Notes under the pieces: generated by a model
Told to the model about the DNA's origin: nothing
What the model saw: only the letters and a program-made list of their open reading frames with translations
The model's database searches: none
In this document: one piece after another, positions 18,604 to 28,457 of the stretch
Position numbering within the stretch: the first letter of the stretch is position 1
How the letters are laid out: the number at the start of each line of letters is the position of its first letter
Position numbers and translations under genes: made by a program
Source: Paracoccaceae bacterium
Lineage (GTDB): Bacteria; Pseudomonadota; Alphaproteobacteria; Rhodobacterales; Rhodobacteraceae
Assembly: GCA_016938875.1 (NCBI GenBank)
Contig: JAFGTV010000053.1
Span: 62,001 to 126,000 of the forward strand
Direction of reading: 5' to 3'
Length of the DNA stretch: 64,000 bases

Positions 18604-20037
18604 ATGTCGAAGCGCAAGATGCTTCAATTCGTCAGCGTGGCAAAGGAAATGCCGCAAAAGCGTGCCGCCGACGCGCGCGCCCATGATTTCGACGAGATCT
18701 ACGACGAATTTTCCGACGACCGCGCGGCCGATCAGGCGTCGCGGTGCAGCCAATGCGGCGTGCCCTATTGCCAGACCCATTGCCCGCTGCACAACAACAT
18801 TCCCGACTGGCTGCGCCTGACCGCCGAGGGGCGCCTGCGCGAAGCTTATGAGATGAGCCAGGCCACCAACACCTTTCCCGAGATCTGCGGTCGCATCTGC
18901 CCCCAGGACCGCCTGTGCGAGGGCAATTGCGTGATCGAACAGTCGGGCCATGGCACCGTGACCATCGGCTCGATCGAGAAATACATCACCGACACCGCGT
19001 GGGACGAGGGCTGGGTGCTGCCCATCACCCCCCACGAAGAGCGCGCCGAGAGCGTGGCGATTATCGGCGCGGGGCCGGGCGGGATGGCGGCGGCCGATGC
19101 GCTGCGCCGCGCGGGCGTCCAGGTGACGATTTACGATCGCAACGACCGCGCCGGCGGGCTGCTGACCTATGGCATTCCGGGGTTCAAGCTGGAAAAGGAC
19201 GTGGTCATGCGCCGCGTCGCCCAGTTGGAACAGGCCGGGGTCGAGTTCGTTCTGAACTGCAATGTCGGCACCGACATCAGCTTTGACGCGATCCGGGGCA
19301 AGCATGACGCGGTGCTGATCGCCACCGGCGTTTACAAGTCGCGCGACCTGGCCGGGCCGGGCGCCGGTGCGTCGGGGATCGTGCGCGCGCTGGATTACCT
19401 GACCGCGTCGAACCGTGTGGGCTTTGGCGATGAGGTGGCCGAGTTCGACTCGGGCGCGCTGAACGCGATGGGCAAACGCGTGGTGGTCATCGGCGGCGGC
19501 GACACCGCGATGGACTGTGTGCGCACCGCGATCCGCCAGGGCGCCGAAAGCGTCAAGTGCCTGTATCGCCGGGACCGGGCCAACATGCCCGGCAGCCAGC
19601 GCGAGGTGCAGAACGCCGAGGAAGAGGGCGTCGAATTCGTCTGGCTGTCGGCCCCCAAGGGCTTTGCCGGGGATCCGGTGGATGCGGTCATGGTGCAAAA
19701 GATGCGCCTGGGAACGCCCGATGCCTCTGGCCGTCAAAGCCCCGAGGTGATCGAGGGCGCCGATTACGTGGAACCCGCCGATCTGGTCATCAAGGCGCTG
19801 GGTTTCGAACCCGAGGATCTGCCGACCCTGTGGGGTGAAACCGCGTTGGAGGTGACCCGCTGGGGCACCATCAAGGCCGATTTCCGCAGCCACGAAACCA
19901 GCCTGCCCGGCGTGTTCGCCGTGGGCGACATCGTGCGCGGCGCCAGCCTTGTGGTTTGGGCCATCCGCGATGGGCGCGAGGCCGCCGACAGCATTCTGGC
20001 CTATCTTGCGCAGCCCGCGCAGGTGGCCGCCGAATAG
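18604..20037 (+). CDS. gltD: Glutamate synthase (NADPH) small subunit
   Basis: A 477-residue FAD/NADPH flavoprotein that feeds electrons to GltB to make glutamate from glutamine and 2-oxoglutarate. The N-terminal Fe-S region has CSQCGVPYCQTHCPLHNNIPDW split by Cys clusters (about residues 48-60) and CGRICPQDRLCEGNC. The FAD motif is IIGAGPGGMAAADALRRAG and the NADPH motif VIGGGDTAMDCVRTA. A strong AAGGAG lies seven bases before the ATG. gltB follows 93 bases downstream on the same strand; the small subunit comes first. Confidence 0.96.
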   Translation: MSKRKMLQFVSVAKEMPQKRAADARAHDFDEIYDEFSDDRAADQASRCSQCGVPYCQTHCPLHNNIPDWLRLTAEGRLREAYEMSQATNTFPEICGRICPQDRLCEGNCVIEQSGHGTVTIGSIEKYITDTAWDEGWVLPITPHEERAESVAIIGAGPGGMAAADALRRAGVQVTIYDRNDRAGGLLTYGIPGFKLEKDVVMRRVAQLEQAGVEFVLNCNVGTDISFDAIRGKHDAVLIATGVYKSRDLAGPGAGASGIVRALDYLTASNRVGFGDEVAEFDSGALNAMGKRVVVIGGGDTAMDCVRTAIRQGAESVKCLYRRDRANMPGSQREVQNAEEEGVEFVWLSAPKGFAGDPVDAVMVQKMRLGTPDASGRQSPEVIEGADYVEPADLVIKALGFEPEDLPTLWGETALEVTRWGTIKADFRSHETSLPGVFAVGDIVRGASLVVWAIRDGREAADSILAYLAQPAQVAAE

Positions 20038-20130
20038 CGATCCGCAGGGCACGCGCCCTTGGCGCGGCCCGCATTCCCGGAACATGATCGGGGGCGTGCG
20101 CCCCGACCCGCCATACAGAAGGGTAAGACC

Positions 20131-23100
20131 ATGACGAAATTTGACGCCGCCTGGGTGGCCCGCGAAGAAGCCAAGCGCGCCTATATGGCCGAACACGGGC
20201 TCTACCGCGAAGATGACGAACACGCCTCTTGCGGGGTGGGTCTGGTTGTGGCGATCGACGGCAAGCCATCGCGCAAGGTCGTGGAAAACGGCATCGACGC
20301 GCTCAAGGCCGTTTGGCACCGCGGCGCGGTCGATGCCGATGGCAAGACCGGCGACGGCGCGGGCATTCATGTGCAGATCCCGGTCCCGTTCTTCTATGAC
20401 CAGATCCGCCGCACCGGCCACGAGCCGCATCCCGACCGCCTGATCGCGGTGGGCCAGGTGTTCCTGCCGCGCACCGATTTCGGCGCGCAAGAGGTCTGCC
20501 GGACCATCGTCGAGACCGAAGTGCTGCGGATGGGCTATTACATCTATGGCTGGCGCCACGTTCCGGTGAACACCGATGTGCTGGGCGAAAAGGCCAACGC
20601 CACCCGCCCCGAGATCGAGCAGATCATCATCGCCAATTCCAAGGGCGTGGACGAAGAGACGTTCGAGCGCGAACTTTACGTCATCCGCCGCCGGATCGAA
20701 AAGGCCGCCGCTGCCGCGCGTGTGCCCACGCTCTATCTGTGTTCGCTGTCGTGCCGGTCGGTGATCTACAAGGGCATGATGCTGGCCGAACAGGTGGCCG
20801 AGTTCTATCCCGACCTGCTGGACGAGCGGTTCGAGAGCGCCTTTGCGATCTATCACCAGCGCTATTCGACCAACACCTTCCCGCAGTGGTGGTTGGCCCA
20901 GCCGTTCCGCATGCTGGCCCATAACGGCGAGATCAACACCCTCAAGGGCAACCTCAACTGGCTGAAAAGCCATGAGATCCGCATGGCCTCGTCCGCCTTT
21001 GGCGACCTGGCCGAGGATATCAAACCCATCGTGGCGCAGGGGTCGTCCGACTCGGCGGCCCTGGATTCGGTGTTCGAGGTTCTGGTGCGGGCCGGGCGCA
21101 ACGCGCCGATGGCGAAAACCATGCTGGTCCCCGAGGCCTGGTCGCAACAGGCGGTGGAACTGCCGCAGTCCTGGCGCGACATGTATTCCTATGTGAACTC
21201 GGTCATGGAACCCTGGGACGGCCCGGCCGCCCTGGCGATGACCGATGGCCGCTGGGTCTGCGCGGGTCTGGACCGCAACGGTCTGCGCCCTATGCGCTAT
21301 GTCGTGACCGGCGACGGCCTGCTGATCGCGGGGTCGGAAACCGGCATGGTGCCGATCGACGAGGCCACCGTGCGCGAAAAGGGCGCGCTGGGCCCGGGCC
21401 AGATCATCGCCGTCGACATGAAAGAGGGCGTGCTGTTCCACGACACCGAGATCAAGGACAAGCTGGCCGCCAGCCAGCCCTTTGGCGAATGGGTCAGCAA
21501 GATCAAGCAGATGGATGACGTGCTGACAGGCCTTGGGGAAAAGACCCTGTTCGAGGGGGCCGAGCTGCGCAAACGCCAGATCGCGGCGGGTTATTCGGTC
21601 GAGGAACTGGAACAGATCCTGATGCCGATGGCCGAGGACGGCAAAGAGGCGATCGCCTCGATGGGCGACGACACGCCCAGCGCCGTGCTGAGCGAGAAAT
21701 ACCGCCCGCTGAGCCACTTCTTCCGCCAGAACTTCAGCCAGGTGACGAACCCGCCGATCGACAGCTTGCGCGAATACCGGGTGATGAGCCTGAAGACACG
21801 TTTTGGCAACCTCAAGAACGTGCTGGACGAGGATGGCAGCCACACCCGGATCATCATCCTGGAAAGCCCCTTCCTGGGGAACGCCCAGTTCGAAGAGCTG
21901 GTAAACCAGTTCGTCGTCCCGATGACCGAGATCGACTGTACCTTCCCCGCCGGCGCCGGGCCTGACGCCCTGCGCGAAGCGCTGGACCGCATCCGCGCCG
22001 AGGCCGAGGATGCCGTGCGTTCGGGGGCCGGGCACCTGGTGCTGACCGATCAGCACCAGGACGAGGACAAGGTGCCGATGCCGATGATCCTGGCGGCCAG
22101 CGCCGTGCACAGCTGGCTGACCCGCAAGGGGCTGCGCACCTTTACCTCGATCAACGTGCGCTCCGCCGAATGCGTCGATCCGCATTATTTCGCGGTGCTG
22201 ATCGGCTGTGGTGCGACCACGGTCAACGCCTACCTGGCCGAGGATACCCTGGCCGACCGGATCGCGCGGGGGCTGCTGGATTGTTCCCTGACCGAGGCCG
22301 TGGCGCGCTATCGCAAGGCCATCGACCTGGGTCTGCTCAAGATCATGTCCAAGATGGGCATTTCGGTCATCTCGTCCTATCGCGGCGGTCTGAACTTCGA
22401 GGCCGTGGGCCTGAGCCGCGCGATGTGCGCCGAGTATTTCCCGGGCATGCATTCGCGCATCTCGGGCATCGGGGTGTCCGGCATCCAGCGCAAGCTGGAA
22501 GGGGTGCACAGCATGGGCTGGCGCGGTGGGCGTGACGTTCTGCCGATCGGCGGGTTCTACAAGGCGCGCCGTACCGGCGAGACCCACGCCTGGGAAGCCA
22601 AGACCATGACCCTGATGCAAGAGGCGTGCAACCGCGCGTCCTTTGAGTTGTGGAAGCAGTATTCGGCCGCGATGCGGGCCAATCCGCCGATCCATCTGCG
22701 CGACCTTCTGGACATCAAGCCGCTGGGCAAGCCGGTGCCGGTCGAAGAGGTCGAATCGATCACCTCGATCCGCAAACGCTTCGTGACGCCGGGCATGAGC
22801 CTGGGCGCGCTGTCGCCCGGGGCGCACAAGACCCTGAACGTCGCGATGAACCGCATCGGCGCGAAATCCGACAGCGGCGAGGGCGGCGAGGATCCGGCGC
22901 ATTTCCATCCCGAGCCCAACGGCGACAACCCGTCGGCCAAGATCAAGCAGGTTGCCTCGGGCCGCTTTGGCGTGACCGCCGAATACCTCAACCAGTGCGA
23001 AGAGCTGGAGATCAAGGTCGCCCAGGGTGCCAAGCCCGGCGAGGGCGGCCAGCTGCCGGGGATGAAGGTCACCGACCTGATCGCGCGGCTGCGGCACTCG

Positions 23101-24669
23101 ACCAAGGGGGTGACGCTGATTTCGCCCCCGCCGCACCACGATATCTACTCGATCGAGGATCTCGCGCAGCTGATCTATGACCTCAAACAGATCAACCCGC
23201 GTTGCAAGGTGACGGTGAAACTGGTCGCGGCCAGTGGCGTCGGCACGATCGCCGCCGGCGTGGCCAAGGCCAAGGCCGACGTGATCTTGATCTCGGGGCA
23301 TAACGGCGGCACCGGGGCATCGCCGGCGACCAGCATCAAATATGCCGGTCTGCCGTGGGAAATGGGCCTGACCGAGGCGCACCAGGTGCTGTCGATGAAC
23401 AACCTGCGTGAGCGGGTGACGCTGCGCACCGATGGCGGTCTGCGCACCGGCCGCGACATCGTCATGGCCGCGATGATGGGGGCCGAGGAATACGGCATCG
23501 GCACCGCCGCCCTGATCTCGATGGGCTGTATCATGGTGCGTCAGTGCCAGTCGAACACCTGCCCGGTGGGGGTCTGCACCCAGGACGAAAGCCTGCGGGC
23601 CAAGTTCACGGGCAATGCCGACAAGGTGGTGAACCTGATCACCTTCTACGCCCAGGAGGTCCGCGAGATCCTGTCCCAGATCGGCGCGCGCTCGATGGAA
23701 GAGGTGATCGGACGCACCGACCTGCTGAGCCAGGTCAGCCGTGGCTCTGCCCATCTGGACGATCTGGACCTGAACCCGCTGTTGATCCAGGTCGATGGCA
23801 GCGAGCGGCCCGTCTATGACCGCAACCGCCCGCGCAACCCCGTGCCCGACACCCTGGACGCCGAGATCGTGCGCGACGCCGCGCGGTTCTTTGAGGATGG
23901 GGAAAAGATGCAGGTGTCCTATGCGGTGCGCAACACCCACCGCACCATCGGCACCCGCGTGTCCAGCCACATCGTTCGCAAATTCGGGATGCGCAACAAG
24001 TTGCAGCCCGACCACCTGACGGTGAAACTGGCGGGCAGCGCGGGTCAGTCGCTGGGGGCGTTTGCCGCGCCTGGCCTCAAGATCATCGTGGCCGGGGATG
24101 CCAACGACTATGTCGGCAAGGGTCTGTCGGGCGGCATCATCGTGGTGCGCCCGCCGCTCAGCGCGCAACTGGATGCCTCGCAGAACACGATCGTGGGCAA
24201 CACCGTGCTCTATGGCGCGACCGATGGCTATCTCTTTGCCCTTGGCCGTGCCGGGGAACGGTTCGCGGTGCGCAACTCGGGCGCAAAGGTCGTGGTCGAG
24301 GGCTGTGGGTCGAACGGGTGTGAATACATGACCGGCGGCGTTGCGGTGATCCTGGGCCGGATCGGGGCCAATTTCGGTGCCGGTATGACCGGCGGCATGG
24401 CCTATCTCTATGACCCCGAGGGCCTGGTGCCCGAGCGGATGAACATGGAGACCCTGGTGACCTGCAAAGTGTCCGTCGCCCATTGGGAGGCCGAGCTGAA
24501 AGGCCTGATCGCCCGCCATGCCGAGGAAACCGGCAGCCGCAAGGCGCGCGATATCCTGACCCATTGGGATCTGGAGAAAGGCAACTTTGTCCAGGTCTGC
24601 CCCAAGGAGATGCTGGCCCATCTCAGCCATCCGCTGGGCATCGAGGAACAGGCCGTTCCGGCGGAATAG
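20131..24669 (+). CDS. gltB: Glutamate synthase (NADPH) large subunit
   Basis: A 1512-residue enzyme. A 33-residue propeptide precedes Cys34 (HASCGVGL), the N-terminal nucleophile of the class II amidotransferase domain. Central and FMN-binding synthase domains follow, with SGHNGGTGASPATS and LRTDGGLRTGRDIV. The 3Fe-4S cysteines are in GCIMVRQCQSNTCPVGVC. A C-terminal beta-helix GXGXG domain ends the protein. Ammonia from glutamine is channelled to 2-oxoglutarate. The ATG at 20131 has AGAAGGG upstream. The length is normal. A strong terminator follows. Confidence 0.97.
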   Translation: MTKFDAAWVAREEAKRAYMAEHGLYREDDEHASCGVGLVVAIDGKPSRKVVENGIDALKAVWHRGAVDADGKTGDGAGIHVQIPVPFFYDQIRRTGHEPHPDRLIAVGQVFLPRTDFGAQEVCRTIVETEVLRMGYYIYGWRHVPVNTDVLGEKANATRPEIEQIIIANSKGVDEETFERELYVIRRRIEKAAAAARVPTLYLCSLSCRSVIYKGMMLAEQVAEFYPDLLDERFESAFAIYHQRYSTNTFPQWWLAQPFRMLAHNGEINTLKGNLNWLKSHEIRMASSAFGDLAEDIKPIVAQGSSDSAALDSVFEVLVRAGRNAPMAKTMLVPEAWSQQAVELPQSWRDMYSYVNSVMEPWDGPAALAMTDGRWVCAGLDRNGLRPMRYVVTGDGLLIAGSETGMVPIDEATVREKGALGPGQIIAVDMKEGVLFHDTEIKDKLAASQPFGEWVSKIKQMDDVLTGLGEKTLFEGAELRKRQIAAGYSVEELEQILMPMAEDGKEAIASMGDDTPSAVLSEKYRPLSHFFRQNFSQVTNPPIDSLREYRVMSLKTRFGNLKNVLDEDGSHTRIIILESPFLGNAQFEELVNQFVVPMTEIDCTFPAGAGPDALREALDRIRAEAEDAVRSGAGHLVLTDQHQDEDKVPMPMILAASAVHSWLTRKGLRTFTSINVRSAECVDPHYFAVLIGCGATTVNAYLAEDTLADRIARGLLDCSLTEAVARYRKAIDLGLLKIMSKMGISVISSYRGGLNFEAVGLSRAMCAEYFPGMHSRISGIGVSGIQRKLEGVHSMGWRGGRDVLPIGGFYKARRTGETHAWEAKTMTLMQEACNRASFELWKQYSAAMRANPPIHLRDLLDIKPLGKPVPVEEVESITSIRKRFVTPGMSLGALSPGAHKTLNVAMNRIGAKSDSGEGGEDPAHFHPEPNGDNPSAKIKQVASGRFGVTAEYLNQCEELEIKVAQGAKPGEGGQLPGMKVTDLIARLRHSTKGVTLISPPPHHDIYSIEDLAQLIYDLKQINPRCKVTVKLVAASGVGTIAAGVAKAKADVILISGHNGGTGASPATSIKYAGLPWEMGLTEAHQVLSMNNLRERVTLRTDGGLRTGRDIVMAAMMGAEEYGIGTAALISMGCIMVRQCQSNTCPVGVCTQDESLRAKFTGNADKVVNLITFYAQEVREILSQIGARSMEEVIGRTDLLSQVSRGSAHLDDLDLNPLLIQVDGSERPVYDRNRPRNPVPDTLDAEIVRDAARFFEDGEKMQVSYAVRNTHRTIGTRVSSHIVRKFGMRNKLQPDHLTVKLAGSAGQSLGAFAAPGLKIIVAGDANDYVGKGLSGGIIVVRPPLSAQLDASQNTIVGNTVLYGATDGYLFALGRAGERFAVRNSGAKVVVEGCGSNGCEYMTGGVAVILGRIGANFGAGMTGGMAYLYDPEGLVPERMNMETLVTCKVSVAHWEAELKGLIARHAEETGSRKARDILTHWDLEKGNFVQVCPKEMLAHLSHPLGIEEQAVPAE

Positions 24670-24688
24670 GGACGCATTACACCGATTT

Positions 24689-24727
24689 GGGGCGGGGCGC
24701 GGGTCATCGTGCCCCGCCCCGTCCTTT
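24689..24727 (+). terminator. Rho-independent terminator after gltB
   Basis: GGGGCGGGGC (24689-24698) pairs perfectly with GCCCCGCCCC (24711-24720), and a T-rich tail (GTCCTTTT) follows. It ends the gltDB operon before mtgA. Confidence 0.85.
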
Positions 24728-24773
24728 TCAGACCCGATAGCCAAGCGCGCCGCGCTGGGCTATCACCCGGATC

Positions 24774-25523
24774 ATGGCAAAACGCACCACCGCCAAGACG
24801 CGCAAACCGTCCAAAAAGGCCGCGCCCCGCGCGCGCAAGGCCCCGCAGCCGTCGCTGCGGCAGCGGGCGCGCCGGTATGCCTGGCGCGGGGGTATCGGGG
24901 CGCTGGTGCTGTTCGTTCTGGCGATCCTGGGGCCCACGGTCATCAACCCGCCCACCACCTATACGATCTGGTCCGAATCGCGCCGCCTGGATGGCGTGGA
25001 TCGCATCTGGATCCCGCTAGAGGAGGTGGCCCCGGTCATGGTCCGCGCCACGGTCGCGGCAGAGGATGCCAATTTCTGCCTGCACGGGGGGTTCGACATG
25101 GCCGCAATCCGGGCCGCGATCCGGGCCGGTGGCCGCTATGGTGCCTCGACCATCAGCCAGCAAACGGTCAAGAACGTCTATCTGTGGCAGGGGCGCAGCT
25201 GGCCCCGAAAGGCGCTGGAGGCGCTGTTGACCCCGCTGGTCGAACTGACCTGGTCCAAGCGGCGTATCCTTGAGGTTTACCTCAACGTCGCGGAATTCGG
25301 CGAGGGGATATTCGGCATTGATGCCGCGGCGCATCACTATTTCCGCGTGACCCCGGGCAAGCTGACCGCCGAACAGGCCGCCGCCCTGGCCGTGGTGCTG
25401 CCCGATCCCAAGGGGCGCAACGCCGCGCGGCTGACCCCGGCGCTGAAAGAGCGCGCAGCACTGGTGCGTGACGGGGCGGCGACGATCCGTGCCGATGGGC
25501 GCGCCGCATGTTTCGAGAGTTGA
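24774..25523 (+). CDS. mtgA: Monofunctional peptidoglycan glycosyltransferase
   Basis: A 249-residue inner-membrane enzyme that polymerises lipid II glycan strands. A Lys/Arg/Ala-rich cytosolic tail (1-36) is followed by one membrane helix (about 38-57) and a GT51 domain. Catalytic Glu is in ATVAAEDANFCLHGGFD (EDxxFxxHxG motif), then GASTISQQTVKN, KRRILEVYLN and FGIDAAAHHYF. There is no transpeptidase domain. Length and order match MtgA. It is alone between the gltB terminator and the glutathione transferase gene. Confidence 0.94.
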   Translation: MAKRTTAKTRKPSKKAAPRARKAPQPSLRQRARRYAWRGGIGALVLFVLAILGPTVINPPTTYTIWSESRRLDGVDRIWIPLEEVAPVMVRATVAAEDANFCLHGGFDMAAIRAAIRAGGRYGASTISQQTVKNVYLWQGRSWPRKALEALLTPLVELTWSKRRILEVYLNVAEFGEGIFGIDAAAHHYFRVTPGKLTAEQAAALAVVLPDPKGRNAARLTPALKERAALVRDGAATIRADGRAACFES

Positions 25524-25578
25524 AAAATGCGCCCCGGCGCGGCATGACGGTTCCCAGACCCTTTCCCGGAATGCCATT

Positions 25579-26244
25579 ATGAACCGTCTCTATCACGTCC
25601 CGCTTTCGCCGTTCTGCCGCAAGGTTCGCCTGGTCCTGGCCGAAAAGAAGATCGAGGTGGAACTGGTCGAGGAGCGCTATTGGATGCGCGACGCCGATTT
25701 CATGCGCCGCAACCCGGCGGGCAAGGTTCCGGTGCTGCGCATGGATGGGCGCACCCTGTCGGAAAGCCAGGCGATTTGCGAATACCTTGAGGAAACCGTG
25801 CCAGAGCCGCGCCTGATGCCCACAACCCCCGCCGATCGGTGCGAGGTGCGGCGGCTGGTGTTTTGGTTCGATGACAAGTTCCACGCCGAGGTGACCTCGA
25901 AACTGCTCTATGAGCGGGTCAACAAGAAGGTCATGGGCGAGGGCTATCCCGATAGCCGCAACGTCAAGGCCGGCGCGTCGGCGATCAAGTTTCATCTCGA
26001 TTACATGGGGTGGTTGCTGGATCAGCGCCGCTGGCTGGCGGGGGATGCGATGACCCTGGCCGATTTCGCGGCCGCCGCGCATCTGTCCAGCCTCGACTAT
26101 ATCTCGGATGTGGACTGGAACCGGAACGCCAATGTGCGCGACTGGTATGCCAAGATCAAATCGCGTCCGGCCTTTCGCAGCATTCTGGCCGATCAGGTGC
26201 CGGGTTTCCCGCCGCCACGGCACTATGCGAACCTGGACTTTTGA
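25579..26244 (+). CDS. Glutathione S-transferase family protein
   Basis: A 221-residue cytosolic GST-fold protein. The thioredoxin-like N-terminal domain begins [20 protein letters not shown] (active-site SPFCRK), continues [13 protein letters not shown] (cis-Pro) and [13 protein letters not shown] (glutathione gamma-Glu contact ES). The helical C-terminal domain has [18 protein letters not shown] with the conserved N-capping TLADF motif. The substrate is unknown. The stop overlaps the queG start by 4 bases (TTGA), so the two are probably co-translated. Confidence 0.9.
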   Translation: MNRLYHVPLSPFCRKVRLVLAEKKIEVELVEERYWMRDADFMRRNPAGKVPVLRMDGRTLSESQAICEYLEETVPEPRLMPTTPADRCEVRRLVFWFDDKFHAEVTSKLLYERVNKKVMGEGYPDSRNVKAGASAIKFHLDYMGWLLDQRRWLAGDAMTLADFAAAAHLSSLDYISDVDWNRNANVRDWYAKIKSRPAFRSILADQVPGFPPPRHYANLDF

Positions 26245-27281
26245 CCGCCGCCCTGAAAGCGCGCTTGGCCGAACACGCCCGACATGAGGGGTTTGCCGCG
26301 ATGGCGGTCTGTCGCCCCGATGCGATCCCCGATGCCCCCGCGCGGCTGGCCGCGTTTGTCGATCAGGGGCGCCATGGCCAGATGACCTGGATGGCCGAGC
26401 GCATGGGGTGGCGCGCCGATCCCGCAGCCCTGTGGCCCGCGGCGCGGTCCATCGTCATGCTGGCAGAGCCTTACACGCCTGAACATGACCCGCGCGCGGT
26501 TCTGAACCGGCCCGATCGCGCCGCGATTTCCGTCTATGCGCAGAATCGCGATTACCATGACGTGGCGAAAAAGCGGCTGAAACGGTTGGGCCGCTGGCTG
26601 TTGGACCAGGCGCCGGGGCACGAGATCAAGGTTTTCGTGGATACCGCCCCGGTGATGGAGAAACCCTTGGCCCAGGCGGCGGGGCTGGGCTGGCAGGGCA
26701 AGCATACGAACCTGCTGTCGCGCGATCTGGGCAACTGGTTCTTTCTGGGCGCGATCTTTACCACGCTGGATTTGCCCGCCGATACGCCCGAGATTTCCCA
26801 TTGCGGCAGTTGCACGGCGTGTCTGGACATCTGCCCCACCGGGGCCTTCCCCGCGCCCTATCAACTGGATGCCCGGCGCTGCATCTCTTACCTGACGATC
26901 GAGCATAAGGGGCCGGTCGATACCGCCCTGCGCCCGGCGCTGGGCAACCGGATCTATGGCTGTGACGACTGTCTGGCGGCCTGTCCGTGGAACAAGTTCG
27001 CCGTGGCCGCCCACGAGGCGAGGTATCAGGCCCGCGCCGATCTGCTGGCCCCACCGCTGGCTGAACTGGCCGGACTGGACGATGCCGCGTTCCGCGCGCG
27101 GTTTTCAGGCTCGCCGATCAAGCGGATCGGGCGGGATCGATTCGTGCGCAACGTCTGCTACGCGATTGGAAATTCGGGGGATGCGGGGCTGATCGGGGCG
27201 GTTCAGGGTCTGATCGACGATCCCGAACCGACAGTTGCCGATGCTGCGCGCTGGGCCGTCGCGCGGCTCAGCCCAGGCTGA
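26241..27281 (+). CDS. queG: Epoxyqueuosine reductase
   Basis: A 346-residue enzyme of queuosine tRNA modification that reduces epoxyqueuosine to queuosine using cobalamin and two 4Fe-4S clusters. The cluster motifs are [17 protein letters not shown] and [13 protein letters not shown]. The upstream region contains [25 protein letters not shown], diagnostic for QueG, and a HEAT-like C-terminal part. I place the start at TTG 26241, which overlaps the GST stop; the first in-frame ATG would remove about 20 conserved residues. It converges with the HupE-like gene, overlapping by 14 bases. Confidence 0.93.
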   Translation: MTAALKARLAEHARHEGFAAMAVCRPDAIPDAPARLAAFVDQGRHGQMTWMAERMGWRADPAALWPAARSIVMLAEPYTPEHDPRAVLNRPDRAAISVYAQNRDYHDVAKKRLKRLGRWLLDQAPGHEIKVFVDTAPVMEKPLAQAAGLGWQGKHTNLLSRDLGNWFFLGAIFTTLDLPADTPEISHCGSCTACLDICPTGAFPAPYQLDARRCISYLTIEHKGPVDTALRPALGNRIYGCDDCLAACPWNKFAVAAHEARYQARADLLAPPLAELAGLDDAAFRARFSGSPIKRIGRDRFVRNVCYAIGNSGDAGLIGAVQGLIDDPEPTVADAARWAVARLSPG

Positions 27282-27864
27282 GCGCACCCAACAGCATCGC
27301 CACCGCCCCGGTCCAGGCTGCCAGCACGCGCCAGCCGATCATCACCCAGTCGCGCGCGATGCGCTGGCGGCTGGCCTCTATCAACCCGGCAGGGAGGACC
27401 AGCGCCAGGTGCGCGCCAAAGAACACGCCCAGGTAGATGGCTAGGGGCAATTCGCCCCAATCATGCCCTTGCAGGCTGGCCAACCCGGCCAGCGCGCCCG
27501 CACCTGTGGTCAGCGCCAAAATCACCCCATGGGGCCAGCGCAGCGCCGCCATGCCCGCCACCGCCGCCAGCAACCCGATGCCCAACGCCGCGAGTCCGAT
27601 CCAGACCGGCGCCAGCGGGGCCAGCACCAGCCCCGTCACCAGGCCCACGATCAGACCCGGCCAGACCTGCGGCAGGCCGCGCGCCCGCCAGATGCCCAGG
27701 GCGATGCCCGTCGCGGCCAGACAGATCAGGATGTCGGGATCGTTCAGGGGGACCGCCGCCCCCTCCAGGAACGCACCATAGCTTTCGGAGCCCGCGCTAA
27801 AGGCATGCGCGCGCGCCATCCCCGGCGCGGCCATCAGCGCGATCAGGGCGGCAGCGCGCCTCAT
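27268..27864 (-). CDS. HupE/UreJ-like membrane protein, divergent paralogue
   Basis: A 198-residue protein with a signal peptide or first helix ([22 protein letters not shown]) and about six membrane segments. It resembles HupE/UreJ in length, topology and the HAF start of the mature part, and follows a clear HupE gene with an ATGA overlap. It lacks the H-x5-D-H metal motif of its neighbour; the only charged candidates are GHDWGEL and the Asp pair NDPD. Either a degenerate paralogue forming a complex with the upstream HupE or a separate membrane family. It converges on queG. Confidence 0.65.
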   Translation of the reverse strand: MRRAAALIALMAAPGMARAHAFSAGSESYGAFLEGAAVPLNDPDILICLAATGIALGIWRARGLPQVWPGLIVGLVTGLVLAPLAPVWIGLAALGIGLLAAVAGMAALRWPHGVILALTTGAGALAGLASLQGHDWGELPLAIYLGVFFGAHLALVLPAGLIEASRQRIARDWVMIGWRVLAAWTGAVAMLLGALSLG

Positions 27865-28439
27865 GCCACGCCGGTCAGAAAGGCCGCGCCGACCAGCGCG
27901 ATCACCACGCCCGCGGCGCGCACCAGCCATTTCCCCCATGGCAGTGCCGTGAAAAACCCAAAGCCGATGCCAGCCAGGTGCAACAGGCCCGTCGCCACCA
28001 CAAACCCCAAGGCAAACGCAAAGGGGTTGGCCGCGTCGGGCAGTTCGGTGCCATGGGCGTGACCGTGAAAGATCGCGAACACGCCCACGATCACCGCCGC
28101 CACCCAGATCGGCGCGCGCACCGCCAGCGCCACCAGCAGGCCCAGTACCACCCCCGACAGGGCGATGCCCTGTTCCACCGCCGGCAGGGGCACGCCGATA
28201 ATTCCCAGGGCCCCGCCAAACGCCATCACCAGCGGAAACACCACCGGCAAGAGCCAGATCGCAGGCTGCCCCAGGAACGCCCCCCACAGGCCCACCGCGA
28301 CCATCGCCACCACGTGGTCCCAGCCAAAGAGAGGGTGGGTAAACCCGCTCATCAAGCCGCCCTGCATCCCGGCACCGCTATGGGCCAGGGCCGGCGTGGC
28401 CAAGAGCGTCAGGATCATCAGGATCGGAATGGGGCGCAT
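27861..28439 (-). CDS. HupE/UreJ family metal permease
   Basis: A 192-residue protein with a signal sequence (MRPIPILMILTLLATPALAHS) and about six membrane helices. The HupE signature HPLFGWDHVVAMVAVGLW holds the H-x5-D-H motif needed for nickel uptake in characterised HupE; HGHAHGTELP follows later. HupE proteins facilitate Ni2+ diffusion for hydrogenase, and UreJ for urease, but no hydrogenase or urease gene is in this window, so the metal (Ni, Co or another) is open. Operon: DUF4198 gene 18 bases upstream, HupE-like paralogue overlapping downstream. Confidence 0.85.
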   Translation of the reverse strand: MRPIPILMILTLLATPALAHSGAGMQGGLMSGFTHPLFGWDHVVAMVAVGLWGAFLGQPAIWLLPVVFPLVMAFGGALGIIGVPLPAVEQGIALSGVVLGLLVALAVRAPIWVAAVIVGVFAIFHGHAHGTELPDAANPFAFALGFVVATGLLHLAGIGFGFFTALPWGKWLVRAAGVVIALVGAAFLTGVA

Positions 28440-28457
28440 TTGGGTGGACTCCTAGGG

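Noticed and set aside
18535-24744. A 2069-codon open frame on the minus strand
   Set aside because: It runs antisense through the whole of gltD and gltB, which are unmistakable. Its product is His/Gly/Arg-rich with no domain. It is a GC-rich shadow frame.
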